This document shows positions 1-7,497 of a stretch of 18,319 bases of DNA, piece after piece. The notes beneath the pieces were generated by a model. That model was not told the origin of the DNA. It did no database searches and saw only the letters and a program-made list of their open reading frames with translations. Location: contig DAIPYN010000030.1 in the NCBI GenBank assembly GCA_036782715.1, positions 1 through 18,319 of the forward strand, read 5' to 3'. The position numbers and the translations under genes are program-made. Position 1 is the stretch's first letter; each line of letters opens with the position of its first letter. Source of the stretch: UBA3478 sp036782715. Its GTDB lineage: Bacteria; Bacteroidota; Bacteroidia; Flavobacteriales; Flavobacteriaceae.

Positions 1-220
1 GATCGTCATGGAACACAACAACCTCTCCAGAGCGAATGCGAAACACATCTATCTCTACCATTGACACCCCTAAATCAATCGCTTTCTCTACAGATGCAAT
101 GGTGTTTTCAGTGACATATCCCATTGCGCCACGATGCCCAATGACTAGAAAATCGTCTGAAGTGCTCATCTGACAAGAACTTAGAATCATTGCAATAGTA
201 ACTAAAATGCTTTTTCTCAT
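1..220 (-). CDS. Glycerophosphodiester phosphodiesterase, lipoprotein, N-terminal part (cut by the left window edge)
   Basis: This reading frame starts at the ATG complementary to 218-220 and stays open to base 1, giving 73 codons of a longer protein. The first 16 residues form a short hydrophobic signal ending in LSSC, a lipobox, so a lipid-anchored periplasmic or outer-membrane protein is expected. Next comes IGHRGAMGYVTENT, the HRG...EN motif of the GDPD TIM barrel, and then VEIDV and VFHDD, where the family keeps its metal-binding Glu/Asp and catalytic His. Such enzymes hydrolyse glycerophosphodiesters to sn-glycerol-3-phosphate and an alcohol. The start overlaps the GH13 stop codon as ATGA, which suggests translational coupling to the maltose operon. 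The family call is firm. Substrate and full length cannot be judged because the C-terminus lies outside the window. Confidence 0.9.
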   Translation of the reverse strand, partial: MRKSILVTIAMILSSCQMSTSDDFLVIGHRGAMGYVTENTIASVEKAIDLGVSMVEIDVFRIRSGEVVVFHDD

Positions 221-2082
221 GATTTCATTTGTATTAATAAAAAAGATCGGGACCTAATTTTAACAAGTTTTGAGGTCGAAGATTCAACCTCATTGATAGG
301 GTCGTAATACCGATCATAACCCTGCAACTCCTTGTAATCTGAAAGGTCGATTTGACGATCCTCCTCATTCTTATTCAAAAATAAGACAAGCTTTTCGTTC
401 TCAGCAAATCTAGAGATCACATAAACTCCATCATTCGGAGCATAATGCAAGGTCTCACCAAATCTCATCGCCTCTGACCGGCTTCTCAATTGAAATAATT
501 TAGCAAATAGGGTTTGGGTTGCCTTCTGCTCAGAAGTTAAACCCGACTTGGTAAAGGCATTGATTTTATCCCCATGCCACCCTCCGGGAAAATCAGTACG
601 AATCAATCCATGATCGTGGGGCTTAGCCGTATTTTGCATGAGAATCTCTGTACCGTAATATAGCTGTGGAGTTCGAGGTGCCATAGCCAGCAGGGCAAGT
701 GCCATATGATGAAGATTAATATCTTCACTAAGCTGAGTGTAAAGACGGTCCATATCGTGATTATCACCCATGAAAACTAATGCCTTAGGGTTCGCATAAT
801 AGAAATCATTCGACAACGCCGTATACCATTCAACAAAGCCCTTATCCCAAGATTCTTTATTGGTAAGAGCATCTACTAAAGCCTTTTGTAAGGGGAAATC
901 AAAGACTGAAGGCAAATGCGATTCATATCCATCTGCATTGGGCGCTGACTGTTGCCAATATCCGACCCTGAGTGGATTATAACTCCACTCTTCGCCTACA
1001 ATGGTAAACTTTGGATACTGGGTTTGAATGGCCTGTGCCCACTCAGCCATAAAGACAGGATCGTTGTAAGGGTAAGTATCTTGACGAATTCCTCCCAAGC
1101 CAAGGGTTTCTATCCACCATAGGCTGTTTTGAATGAGATAGCGCGCCATAAAAGGATTGCGATGATTAAGGTCGGGCATAGCAGACACAAACCATCCTTC
1201 AAGCATTGCGTCCCTGTCTTTCTGGGCGGCATAAGGATCTTGTATCGTAGTTCTGCGGTGGTTCGAATAAGTTATTTCACCTGAGGTTAAAAAAGCCTCT
1301 TGCCCATTAATCCAATCTGAAAAGGGCAAATCACCCATCCACCAGTGATTCGACCCACAATGGTTATTGACTTGATCCATGATCAGCTTCATCTTACGAT
1401 TGCGCAGCTCATCTACTAAAAGACGATACTCCTGAAGAGAACCAAATCTCGGATCAATTTTATAGAAATCAGTAATCGCATAGCCATGATATGACTGCTC
1501 TGCCATGTCATTCACCAGTAATGGACTCGACCAAACGGCGGTCATTCCGAGATCATTTAGATAAGGAATCGCCTTAATAATACCGGCAATATCACCACCA
1601 TGACGCTTGTAATCATGCGATCGATCAACCGTTTGTTCTTTTAGTCCAGAAACCTGATCGTTAGACTCATCCCCGTTGACGAAACGATCAGGGGTAATTA
1701 AATAAACCGCGTCTCCAGAATTAAAACCTTCAATTTTTTCAGAACCAAATTCTAATTCGCGCAGCTCGTATTCATATTTGAATCTTGAAGTGCCTTTCGA
1801 AAATTCAAAGACCAATTTCTCGGGTTTCTTTACCGAGGAAAGATCTAGATCTATGAAAAGATAATTCGGGCTATCTGCCTGATGAACGTTCTTAATTAAC
1901 TGATCTCGGCCCTTTTTCAGCTTGACCTGAAAGTCCCCAATATCATCTGCTTTAATAAGCAATTGCAATTCAGCATTCGCCATTCCTACCCACCAATTAG
2001 GAGGCTCGACACGAACATCTTGGGCCTTTGTAAACCATAAGGTAAACAGAAAAAGACCTAAGAGCGTTCTGAATTTACGCAT
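217..2082 (-). CDS. Exported GH13 cyclomaltodextrinase/neopullulanase-type glucanase
   Basis: This 621-residue alpha-amylase-family enzyme probably hydrolyses maltodextrins, cyclodextrins or pullulan in the periplasm. A signal peptide spans about residues 1-20 (ends FTKA, no lipobox). The N-terminal domain (about 22-120) begins VRVEPPNWWVGM, typical of the cyclomaltodextrinase N-terminal domain. The TIM barrel carries all GH13 regions: DQVNNH at 236-241, GIRQDTYPY at 331-339 with nucleophile Asp335, VGEEW at 362-366 with acid/base Glu364, and GDNHD at 439-443 with Asp443. A small beta domain closes the C-terminus. The catalytic set is complete. Domain order and signal peptide resemble the Flavobacterium cyclomaltodextrinase and Bacteroides SusA type. 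The gene starts 2 bases after the maltose phosphorylase stop and ends overlapping the next start as ATGA, so it is cotranscribed. Exact specificity (cyclodextrin, pullulan or linear maltodextrin) is not readable from sequence. Confidence 0.93.
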   Translation of the reverse strand: MRKFRTLLGLFLFTLWFTKAQDVRVEPPNWWVGMANAELQLLIKADDIGDFQVKLKKGRDQLIKNVHQADSPNYLFIDLDLSSVKKPEKLVFEFSKGTSRFKYEYELRELEFGSEKIEGFNSGDAVYLITPDRFVNGDESNDQVSGLKEQTVDRSHDYKRHGGDIAGIIKAIPYLNDLGMTAVWSSPLLVNDMAEQSYHGYAITDFYKIDPRFGSLQEYRLLVDELRNRKMKLIMDQVNNHCGSNHWWMGDLPFSDWINGQEAFLTSGEITYSNHRRTTIQDPYAAQKDRDAMLEGWFVSAMPDLNHRNPFMARYLIQNSLWWIETLGLGGIRQDTYPYNDPVFMAEWAQAIQTQYPKFTIVGEEWSYNPLRVGYWQQSAPNADGYESHLPSVFDFPLQKALVDALTNKESWDKGFVEWYTALSNDFYYANPKALVFMGDNHDMDRLYTQLSEDINLHHMALALLAMAPRTPQLYYGTEILMQNTAKPHDHGLIRTDFPGGWHGDKINAFTKSGLTSEQKATQTLFAKLFQLRSRSEAMRFGETLHYAPNDGVYVISRFAENEKLVLFLNKNEEDRQIDLSDYKELQGYDRYYDPINEVESSTSKLVKIRSRSFLLIQMKS

Positions 2083-2084
2083 GA

Positions 2085-4397
2085 TTATAAACTGCAGGTA
2101 TATTTCTTCTCAGGCTGTAATTCGACACGCTCACCCTTAATTCGGATACTCATCGGTAATTCGGCAGATCTCAGTGTGAAGCTAGCCGTATTCTTTGAAA
2201 TTTCTACCTCAATGGTTCTTGATCGAAAAGTGATCGAAAATTGATAGCTCTCCCACTCCTCAGGAATCTGAGGATTAAAGTGAAGTTTATCTTCAATTAA
2301 TCGAAGCCCTGCAAAACCTTCAATAATACTTAGCCAGGTACCCGCCATAGAGGTGATATGTAGCCCCTGATGAACCTCCTTATTGTAATCGTCTAGATCC
2401 AATCTTGAAGTTCTGAGGTACAATTGATACGCCTGATCCATACGGCCAAGCTTTGCCGCCTGTATGCTGTGAATACATGGCGAAAGTGACGATTCGTGAA
2501 CCGTTAAAGGCTCGTAAAAGTCAAAGTGTTTCTCTAATTGCTCTACCGAAAAATGATCTTCGAAGAAATAGAATCCTTGAAGTACATCTGCTTGTTTGAT
2601 ATACGGAGATCTTAATATCCGGTCCCAAGACCATTTTTGATTAATCGGACGATCATTGAGTCCTAACTCACCAACCGGTTGTAAAACCTTATCTAAGAAA
2701 CCATCTTGTTGTAAGAACACTTCTTTAGACTCACTGTAAGGGAAATACATATTTTCTGCAATCTCCTCCCAATTCGAAAGTTCGTTAGTGGTGAGTTTCG
2801 TCACTCCGATGATTCGTTGATAATCCCCGGGATATCCGTCTTGAACCTTCTCTACTTGTCTCTTAGTATATTGTAGGCACCACTTAGCAATGTAATTGGT
2901 ATACCAATTATTATTGACGTTGTTTTCGTATTCGTTCGGCCCAGTAACACCAAGCATCACATAAGCCTTCTTATCTTCTGAGTAGTTGACGCGCTGCTTC
3001 CAAAATCTTGCAATCGCAATCAGCACCTCAAGTCCCATTTCTGGGATGTAGCTATAATCCCCGGTGAATCTTACATAGTTAAAGATCGCAAAGGCAATTG
3101 CTCCGTTTCTATGGATTTCCTCGAAGGTGATTTCCCATTCGTTGTGACACTCTTCTCCGTTCATGGTTACCATCGGATACAAAGCTGCTCCACCCGTAAA
3201 GCCCAACATCTCGGCATTAGCAATAGCCTTATCAAGCTGTCGGTATCGGTAGGCAAGAAGGTTTCTAGCCACCTCTTCACTTTTGGTTACCATGTAAAAA
3301 GGCAAGCAATAAGCTTCGGTATCCCAATAAGTACTTCCACCGTATTTTTCACCCGTAAAACCTTTAGGCCCAATATTCAAATCAGGGTCTTTACCAAGGT
3401 ACGTCTGGTTCAAATGAAAAATATTATAACGAATACCTTGTTGCGCTTTGACGTCTCCTTTAATCTCAATGTCTGAACGCTTCCAGATTTCGGCCCATGC
3501 TGATTTTTGAAGGTTGAGAAGCCCTGTAAAACCAAATCCACTTGCCTTATCTAAGGCTTCATTCGCTGCAGTCACCAGGTTCTCTTTGGCGTGATACCTA
3601 GAAACGGTGTATCCGCCAAACTTCGTTAATCTTGCTGTTTGACCCGAATTTACACGGGTAACATAATGAATCGAAACCTTAGCATCTGAACACTCCTCGC
3701 CAGCGGGCTTGATAGCACGATCACCAACTTCTAAATTCGATTGCATGAAGGTGCACGTGTAGAAGTTAGTCTTATTGGTGTGTGCTTCGATGAAGGCGCG
3801 ATTTCCTTTTTGAATAACCTCAGTAGTCGACCAGAAGGCATCATCCCAATTGCTATCTCTATTTTTAATGCCGCTATCGATATAAGGGCGAATCTCTAAA
3901 TCAATCCCATCCTTAAGTGGCGTGATTTCATAGGAAATAGCTCCAACCTCATCTAAAGCAAGACTTAGAAAGCGTGTTGATTTTACTTGAACATGAGCAC
4001 CATTGTTTAAGATTACCTCAAAGGTTCTGCAATACCAGCCTTCTTTCATATTCAACTCACGGCGAAAATTCAAAACTTCAGCAACAGCCGCAATATCAAG
4101 CTCTTCACCCGAAATGAACACTTCGATACCGATCCAGTTCGGAGCATTCAAAACCTTTGCAAAATATTCTGGGTATCCGTTCTTCCACCATCCTACTTTA
4201 GTCTTGTCTGGATAGTAAACCCCTGCTATATAACTTCCTTGAAACGTATCCTTGCTGTAATTCTCTTCGAAATTGGCACGTTGACCCATAGCGCCATTAC
4301 CCAGGCTAAAAAGACTCTCAGCAGAAACTACGGTTTCAGGACTGTACTTGGATTCTATAATCGACCACTCATTGGCCTCTACTAAGCTTTGATTCAT
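2085..4397 (-). CDS. Maltose phosphorylase, glycoside hydrolase family 65
   Basis: This 770-residue cytoplasmic protein (no signal peptide) should convert maltose plus phosphate to glucose and beta-D-glucose-1-phosphate by inverting phosphorolysis. The N-terminal beta-sandwich (about 1-270) is followed by an (alpha/alpha)6 barrel. GGSTYWDTEAYCLPF lies at 353-367 and the catalytic acid Glu489 sits in GPNEYENNVNNN. KQADVLQ (601-607) and HESSLSP (634-640) match the sugar- and phosphate-binding parts of the family. The loop HNEWEITFE (418-426) corresponds to the specificity loop described for Lactobacillus maltose phosphorylase, favouring maltose over trehalose or kojibiose; that comparison is from memory. 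The ATG directly abuts the upstream TAG stop of the beta-phosphoglucomutase gene (TAGATG), and that gene's enzyme consumes the beta-glucose-1-phosphate formed here. The context strongly supports maltose use. Confidence 0.95.
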   Translation of the reverse strand: MNQSLVEANEWSIIESKYSPETVVSAESLFSLGNGAMGQRANFEENYSKDTFQGSYIAGVYYPDKTKVGWWKNGYPEYFAKVLNAPNWIGIEVFISGEELDIAAVAEVLNFRRELNMKEGWYCRTFEVILNNGAHVQVKSTRFLSLALDEVGAISYEITPLKDGIDLEIRPYIDSGIKNRDSNWDDAFWSTTEVIQKGNRAFIEAHTNKTNFYTCTFMQSNLEVGDRAIKPAGEECSDAKVSIHYVTRVNSGQTARLTKFGGYTVSRYHAKENLVTAANEALDKASGFGFTGLLNLQKSAWAEIWKRSDIEIKGDVKAQQGIRYNIFHLNQTYLGKDPDLNIGPKGFTGEKYGGSTYWDTEAYCLPFYMVTKSEEVARNLLAYRYRQLDKAIANAEMLGFTGGAALYPMVTMNGEECHNEWEITFEEIHRNGAIAFAIFNYVRFTGDYSYIPEMGLEVLIAIARFWKQRVNYSEDKKAYVMLGVTGPNEYENNVNNNWYTNYIAKWCLQYTKRQVEKVQDGYPGDYQRIIGVTKLTTNELSNWEEIAENMYFPYSESKEVFLQQDGFLDKVLQPVGELGLNDRPINQKWSWDRILRSPYIKQADVLQGFYFFEDHFSVEQLEKHFDFYEPLTVHESSLSPCIHSIQAAKLGRMDQAYQLYLRTSRLDLDDYNKEVHQGLHITSMAGTWLSIIEGFAGLRLIEDKLHFNPQIPEEWESYQFSITFRSRTIEVEISKNTASFTLRSAELPMSIRIKGERVELQPEKKYTCSL

Positions 4398-5063
4398 CTA
4401 TTCTCTATCAATTAATTGATCTAAAAATGGGAGCGTTAACTCGGTAAAATCTTTAACCACATGTTTGGCCTGCTGCAGTGTCTCGGTGTCTCCAACACCA
4501 ATACTGTACATGCCGGCTCGATTGGCCGCCTCAACTCCGGCAATGGCATCTTCAAAAACCACTGAACACTCAGGTGAAACATTCAATCCGCTCGCTGCTT
4601 TAATAAAAACTTCTGGATCTGGTTTCGCTTTAGAAACCTTATTACCATCTATAATCACTTCAAAATAAGAGGTGAGACCAACACGGTCGAGAATTAAAGT
4701 AGCATTCTTACTCGCAGAACCTAAAGCTACCCCTTGATCTCTGTCTTTGAGATGATCTAAAACCTTTTTGACATCTACGAGAATTTCATCCTCGGTCATA
4801 TCTTGAATGAGATTCAGGTAGTCTTCATTTTTGTCGTGCATCCACTGATTAAAATCAGACTCTGAGGCACTGACTCCTCCACTTTGCAGTAATAATTCGA
4901 GACTCTTTTGACGGCTTACTCCTTTAAACTTCTCGTTTTCTGTTTCATCGAAAAAGATCCCTAAGCGATCGGCTAATTTTTTCCACGCCAGATAATGATA
5001 TTTGGCAGTATCTACAATTACCCCGTCAAGATCAAAGATGAAAGCGTTACGACCACTTCTCAT
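4398..5063 (-). CDS. pgmB: Beta-phosphoglucomutase (HAD superfamily)
   Basis: This 221-residue HAD phosphatase-fold protein should isomerise beta-D-glucose-1-phosphate to glucose-6-phosphate, feeding maltose phosphorolysis into glycolysis. HAD motif I is FDLDGVIVDTA, with nucleophile Asp11 and acid/base Asp13. The cap segment FKGVSRQKSLELLL (46-59) carries the GVSR..SL signature that separates beta-phosphoglucomutases from general HAD phosphatases. Ser116 in LGSASKNA is motif II, Lys145 in SKAKPDP is motif III, and Glu171-Asp172 in VFEDAIAGVEAA bind Mg2+. Length is normal. It lies between the sugar symporter (48-base gap) and the GH65 gene (no gap). A TACATTTG element in the 48-base gap could give it an extra promoter. 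Confidence 0.95.
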   Translation of the reverse strand: MRSGRNAFIFDLDGVIVDTAKYHYLAWKKLADRLGIFFDETENEKFKGVSRQKSLELLLQSGGVSASESDFNQWMHDKNEDYLNLIQDMTEDEILVDVKKVLDHLKDRDQGVALGSASKNATLILDRVGLTSYFEVIIDGNKVSKAKPDPEVFIKAASGLNVSPECSVVFEDAIAGVEAANRAGMYSIGVGDTETLQQAKHVVKDFTELTLPFLDQLIDRE

Positions 5064-5082
5064 ACTCTTCTTTTTATCGGGA

Positions 5083-5090
5083 CAAATGTA
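5083..5090 (-). promoter_or_regulatory. Candidate internal -7 element (TACATTTG) ahead of pgmB
   Basis: On the minus strand the bases read TACATTTG, an exact match to the Bacteroidota -7 consensus TAnnTTTG, 20 bases before the pgmB ATG. It lies in the only gap longer than 2 bases within the maltose operon, so the enzyme genes could be transcribed apart from the symporter. I see no good TTG at the -33 position, which lies within the 3' end of the symporter gene, so the call is tentative. Confidence 0.4.
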
Positions 5091-5111
5091 ATCAACATAG
5101 AGCTATCCGAC

Positions 5112-6788
5112 CTACCTGAAATAATACCACAAGAATAGGACCACTAGAATAATTGCTATGGTTAGGTAGCGTTCAATAGGCTGTGTTTTTTGCTCTACAG
5201 AGGCAACTGCCCCACGCTCGTAAACTAAACCTGCCTCCACTTCTTTGGCGGTAGATGCATTTGAAAGACTAACAAGTACCATTACAGCGATACTAACGAC
5301 AAAAAGGAAAATGGCATAATGCAAGAAGTTCATCGTAACTAGTGTATCAATCATTCCACCTTCAGCTAACTGTAACCCACCTTCTTGAGTCATGTATTCT
5401 AAAACGAGACGAGCCATTCCCAAAAAGAAGCCGGTCCAAAGTGCTGCAACTGCACCCTTAGCGTTAATCTTCTTGTAGAAAATACCTAATAAAAAGGCTG
5501 CCGCGATCGGAGGTGAAACATAAGCCTGTACACTCTGCAGATATCTGTAGATTCCTCCACCCTCGGTCAGTTTTTTCATAAAAGGGATCCATGCTAAACC
5601 AACAATCACAAGAACTACAGTAGCAATTCGACCTACCATTACTAATTGTTTCTCACTAGCCTCTGGCTTCCATTGCTTATAGAAGTCAAAAGTGAAAAGT
5701 GTTGACGTACTGTTAAACACCGAAGACAACGAACTCATCAGCGCCGCTAGGAATCCTGCCACAACAAGACCTCTAAAACCAACTGGGAGCACTCTTAAAA
5801 TTAGTGCCGGCAATGCAGCATCTGTAGTTGTACGAACCTCTCCCGTAATTGGATTGGTAACTGTAAATAAATCTGGATACGAAGTCACTGAAAGTGCATA
5901 GGCAATGATACCAGGAAAGATGAAAATGAATAAAGGAAGTAGCTTTAAGAAAGAACCAAAAATAGTTCCCTTTCTAGCTGTTGATATATCCTTCGCTGAC
6001 AGTACCCGTTGAACAATAAACTGATCCGTACACCAGTACCAAATACCTAAAATAGGAGCCCCTAATAGTACCCCCGTCCATGGATACTCTTTGTTTCTCC
6101 ACAAGCTCATAAACGTATCGGCATCTGGCGAATTCGCTTGTATTGCAGCGGTCACCTCTGACCATCCTCCAATGGCATCTAATCCGAAATAAGTCGCTGC
6201 CAAACCACCTAAAATGAAGATGATCGCCTGAACCATATCTGTGTAGATTACCGCTTTAAGGCCTCCAAAGACGGTATATAGCCCGGTTGCAATTACTGTA
6301 ATTAAAGCACCTGTCCAGAAGGGAATACCCAACAATACTTCAAACACTAATGCCCCTGCAAAAATGGTAAACGATATTTTAGTAAGAACGTAGGAGATAA
6401 TAGAAACTACCGAGAGGTAAGTTCTTGCACCTTTATTGTATCGACGCTCCAAAAATTCGGGCATCGTAAAAACCCCACTCTTAATGTAGAAAGGAACAAA
6501 AACCCATCCCAATAGGAGTAAGATCAAAGAAGCTAAAATTTCAAACTGTGCTTCAGGAAAGGCTCCTCTTGCTCCCGAACCAGAAAGCCCAATAAGATGT
6601 TCAGAACCAATATTACTGGCAAAAAGTGAAGCTCCAATAGCAAACCACCCTAAATCTCGGCCTCCTAGAAAATAACTAGACGCATTTGCTCCCGCCTTTT
6701 CTTTTTTAGTAACGAACCAAGCAATTCCAAAAATCAATAAGAAATAAGCAGCAATTACAGTGAAATCTATAGCTCCCAGGGTTTCCAT
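5112..6788 (-). CDS. Sodium/sugar symporter, SSS (SLC5/SGLT-like) family
   Basis: This 558-residue inner-membrane protein has about 14 hydrophobic segments and should import a sugar with Na+. SGLT-type signatures are clear: GGRDLGWFAIGASLFASNIG at 42-61 continuing into SEHLIGLSG, YTVFGGLKAVIYTDMVQ at 171-187, WYWCTDQFIVQRVLSAKD at 250-267, and AGFLAALMSSLSSVFNSTST at 344-363, whose paired serines lie where the family forms its Na2 sodium site. As the first gene of the operon it is the only transporter in this window for the sugar that maltose phosphorylase uses. Maltose is therefore the simplest substrate by context, but glucose cannot be excluded because most SGLT-like proteins take monosaccharides. 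The C-terminus ends with a last membrane helix (about 541-557). Confidence 0.93.
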   Translation of the reverse strand: METLGAIDFTVIAAYFLLIFGIAWFVTKKEKAGANASSYFLGGRDLGWFAIGASLFASNIGSEHLIGLSGSGARGAFPEAQFEILASLILLLLGWVFVPFYIKSGVFTMPEFLERRYNKGARTYLSVVSIISYVLTKISFTIFAGALVFEVLLGIPFWTGALITVIATGLYTVFGGLKAVIYTDMVQAIIFILGGLAATYFGLDAIGGWSEVTAAIQANSPDADTFMSLWRNKEYPWTGVLLGAPILGIWYWCTDQFIVQRVLSAKDISTARKGTIFGSFLKLLPLFIFIFPGIIAYALSVTSYPDLFTVTNPITGEVRTTTDAALPALILRVLPVGFRGLVVAGFLAALMSSLSSVFNSTSTLFTFDFYKQWKPEASEKQLVMVGRIATVVLVIVGLAWIPFMKKLTEGGGIYRYLQSVQAYVSPPIAAAFLLGIFYKKINAKGAVAALWTGFFLGMARLVLEYMTQEGGLQLAEGGMIDTLVTMNFLHYAIFLFVVSIAVMVLVSLSNASTAKEVEAGLVYERGAVASVEQKTQPIERYLTIAIILVVLFLWYYFR

Positions 6789-6808
6789 AAAGTTGTCATT
6801 AGGATTAG

Positions 6809-6816
6809 TAACTTTG
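6809..6816 (+). promoter_or_regulatory. Candidate -7 element (TAACTTTG) for the divergent secreted protein
   Basis: TAACTTTG is an exact TAnnTTTG match in the 64-base divergent gap between the symporter and the secreted-protein gene. It would place transcription start near 6822, about 30 bases before the GTG start. A -33 TTG is not present at the usual 17-19 base distance; the nearest, at 6793-6795, is 13 bases upstream. Immediately adjacent on the other strand, 6817-6823 reads TAAATTG, a shortened match that could serve the symporter operon. Confidence 0.5.
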
Positions 6817-6852
6817 CAATTTAGACCTTTTTTGGAATTAACATAGAGTGTT

Positions 6853-7497
6853 GTGGTAAAGCAATTGTTTTTTGTCGGATTTGTGATTCTAAGCTTGAAT
6901 CTTCAGGCTCAAATCGGCGATTTGCCAAAGGCTAGACCTATCATTAAAGGACAAAATCCCAATCTAGGCGTTAAAAATGACTCAAAGGGAACACTGCTGA
7001 GAATGCCTTCTGTACTTGACAGTAGCCTCACCAAACCAAAATCAGGACCTCAGCTTATCGATCAATCAAACCTCAAAGATGCAGGATTTGATTTAGTCAT
7101 TGATCCCAAGATCGCACTGGCAGAAAATGCCAATACCAATCTTGCTAGAGGGGACATGTATCTCGGCGATATTAAAACCTCTGCAGACAACGTAGGAATA
7201 GCTATAAGAGATCACGGAGAAATTGACGGAGATCGCGTACTCATACTGGTCAATGAGGTCGTCGTTGAATACAATGCCCTTCTAAGCGGACGTTTTCAAA
7301 AGCTCAATGTAGCATTAAAAGAAGGCTTTAACACCATCGAATTCAGAGCATTAAATCAGGGATACGCCGGCCTAAACACCGCCCAATTATTGGTATTGGA
7401 TGACAAAGGCGAAGCGATTAAAAACCAAAGTTGGTATTTAGCCACCGGTTCTACGGCGAAAATTATCGTTGTAAAAACACCAACCCTAGAAGACTAG
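6853..7497 (+). CDS. Secreted protein of unknown function with a C-terminal beta-rich domain
   Basis: This 214-residue protein starts at GTG; an in-frame TAG at 6844 leaves no earlier start. A signal peptide covers about residues 1-20 (KQLFFVGFVILSLNLQAQ, no lipobox), so it should be periplasmic or exported. Residues 21-95 are low in hydrophobic content and probably flexible. Residues about 100-208 look like one beta-rich domain with DHGEIDGDRVLILVN (120-134), LNVALKEGFNTIEFRALNQG (151-170) and a final strand ending AKIIVVK. From memory, this pattern of an acidic DGD loop, short strands and an LxxGxNxIxxxAxNxG turn recurs in uncharacterised Bacteroidota secreted proteins, but I cannot name a function. 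It is divergent from the sugar operon and its stop interlocks with that of the acylase gene on a shared CTAG. The coding status is confident, the function is not. Confidence 0.85.
   Translation: MVKQLFFVGFVILSLNLQAQIGDLPKARPIIKGQNPNLGVKNDSKGTLLRMPSVLDSSLTKPKSGPQLIDQSNLKDAGFDLVIDPKIALAENANTNLARGDMYLGDIKTSADNVGIAIRDHGEIDGDRVLILVNEVVVEYNALLSGRFQKLNVALKEGFNTIEFRALNQGYAGLNTAQLLVLDDKGEAIKNQSWYLATGSTAKIIVVKTPTLED

Noticed and set aside
3111..3476. 121-codon open frame on the plus strand inside the maltose phosphorylase gene
   Set aside because: Composition and sequence look like the antisense shadow of a conserved enzyme gene; no family motif or promoter, and the opposite frame is certain.
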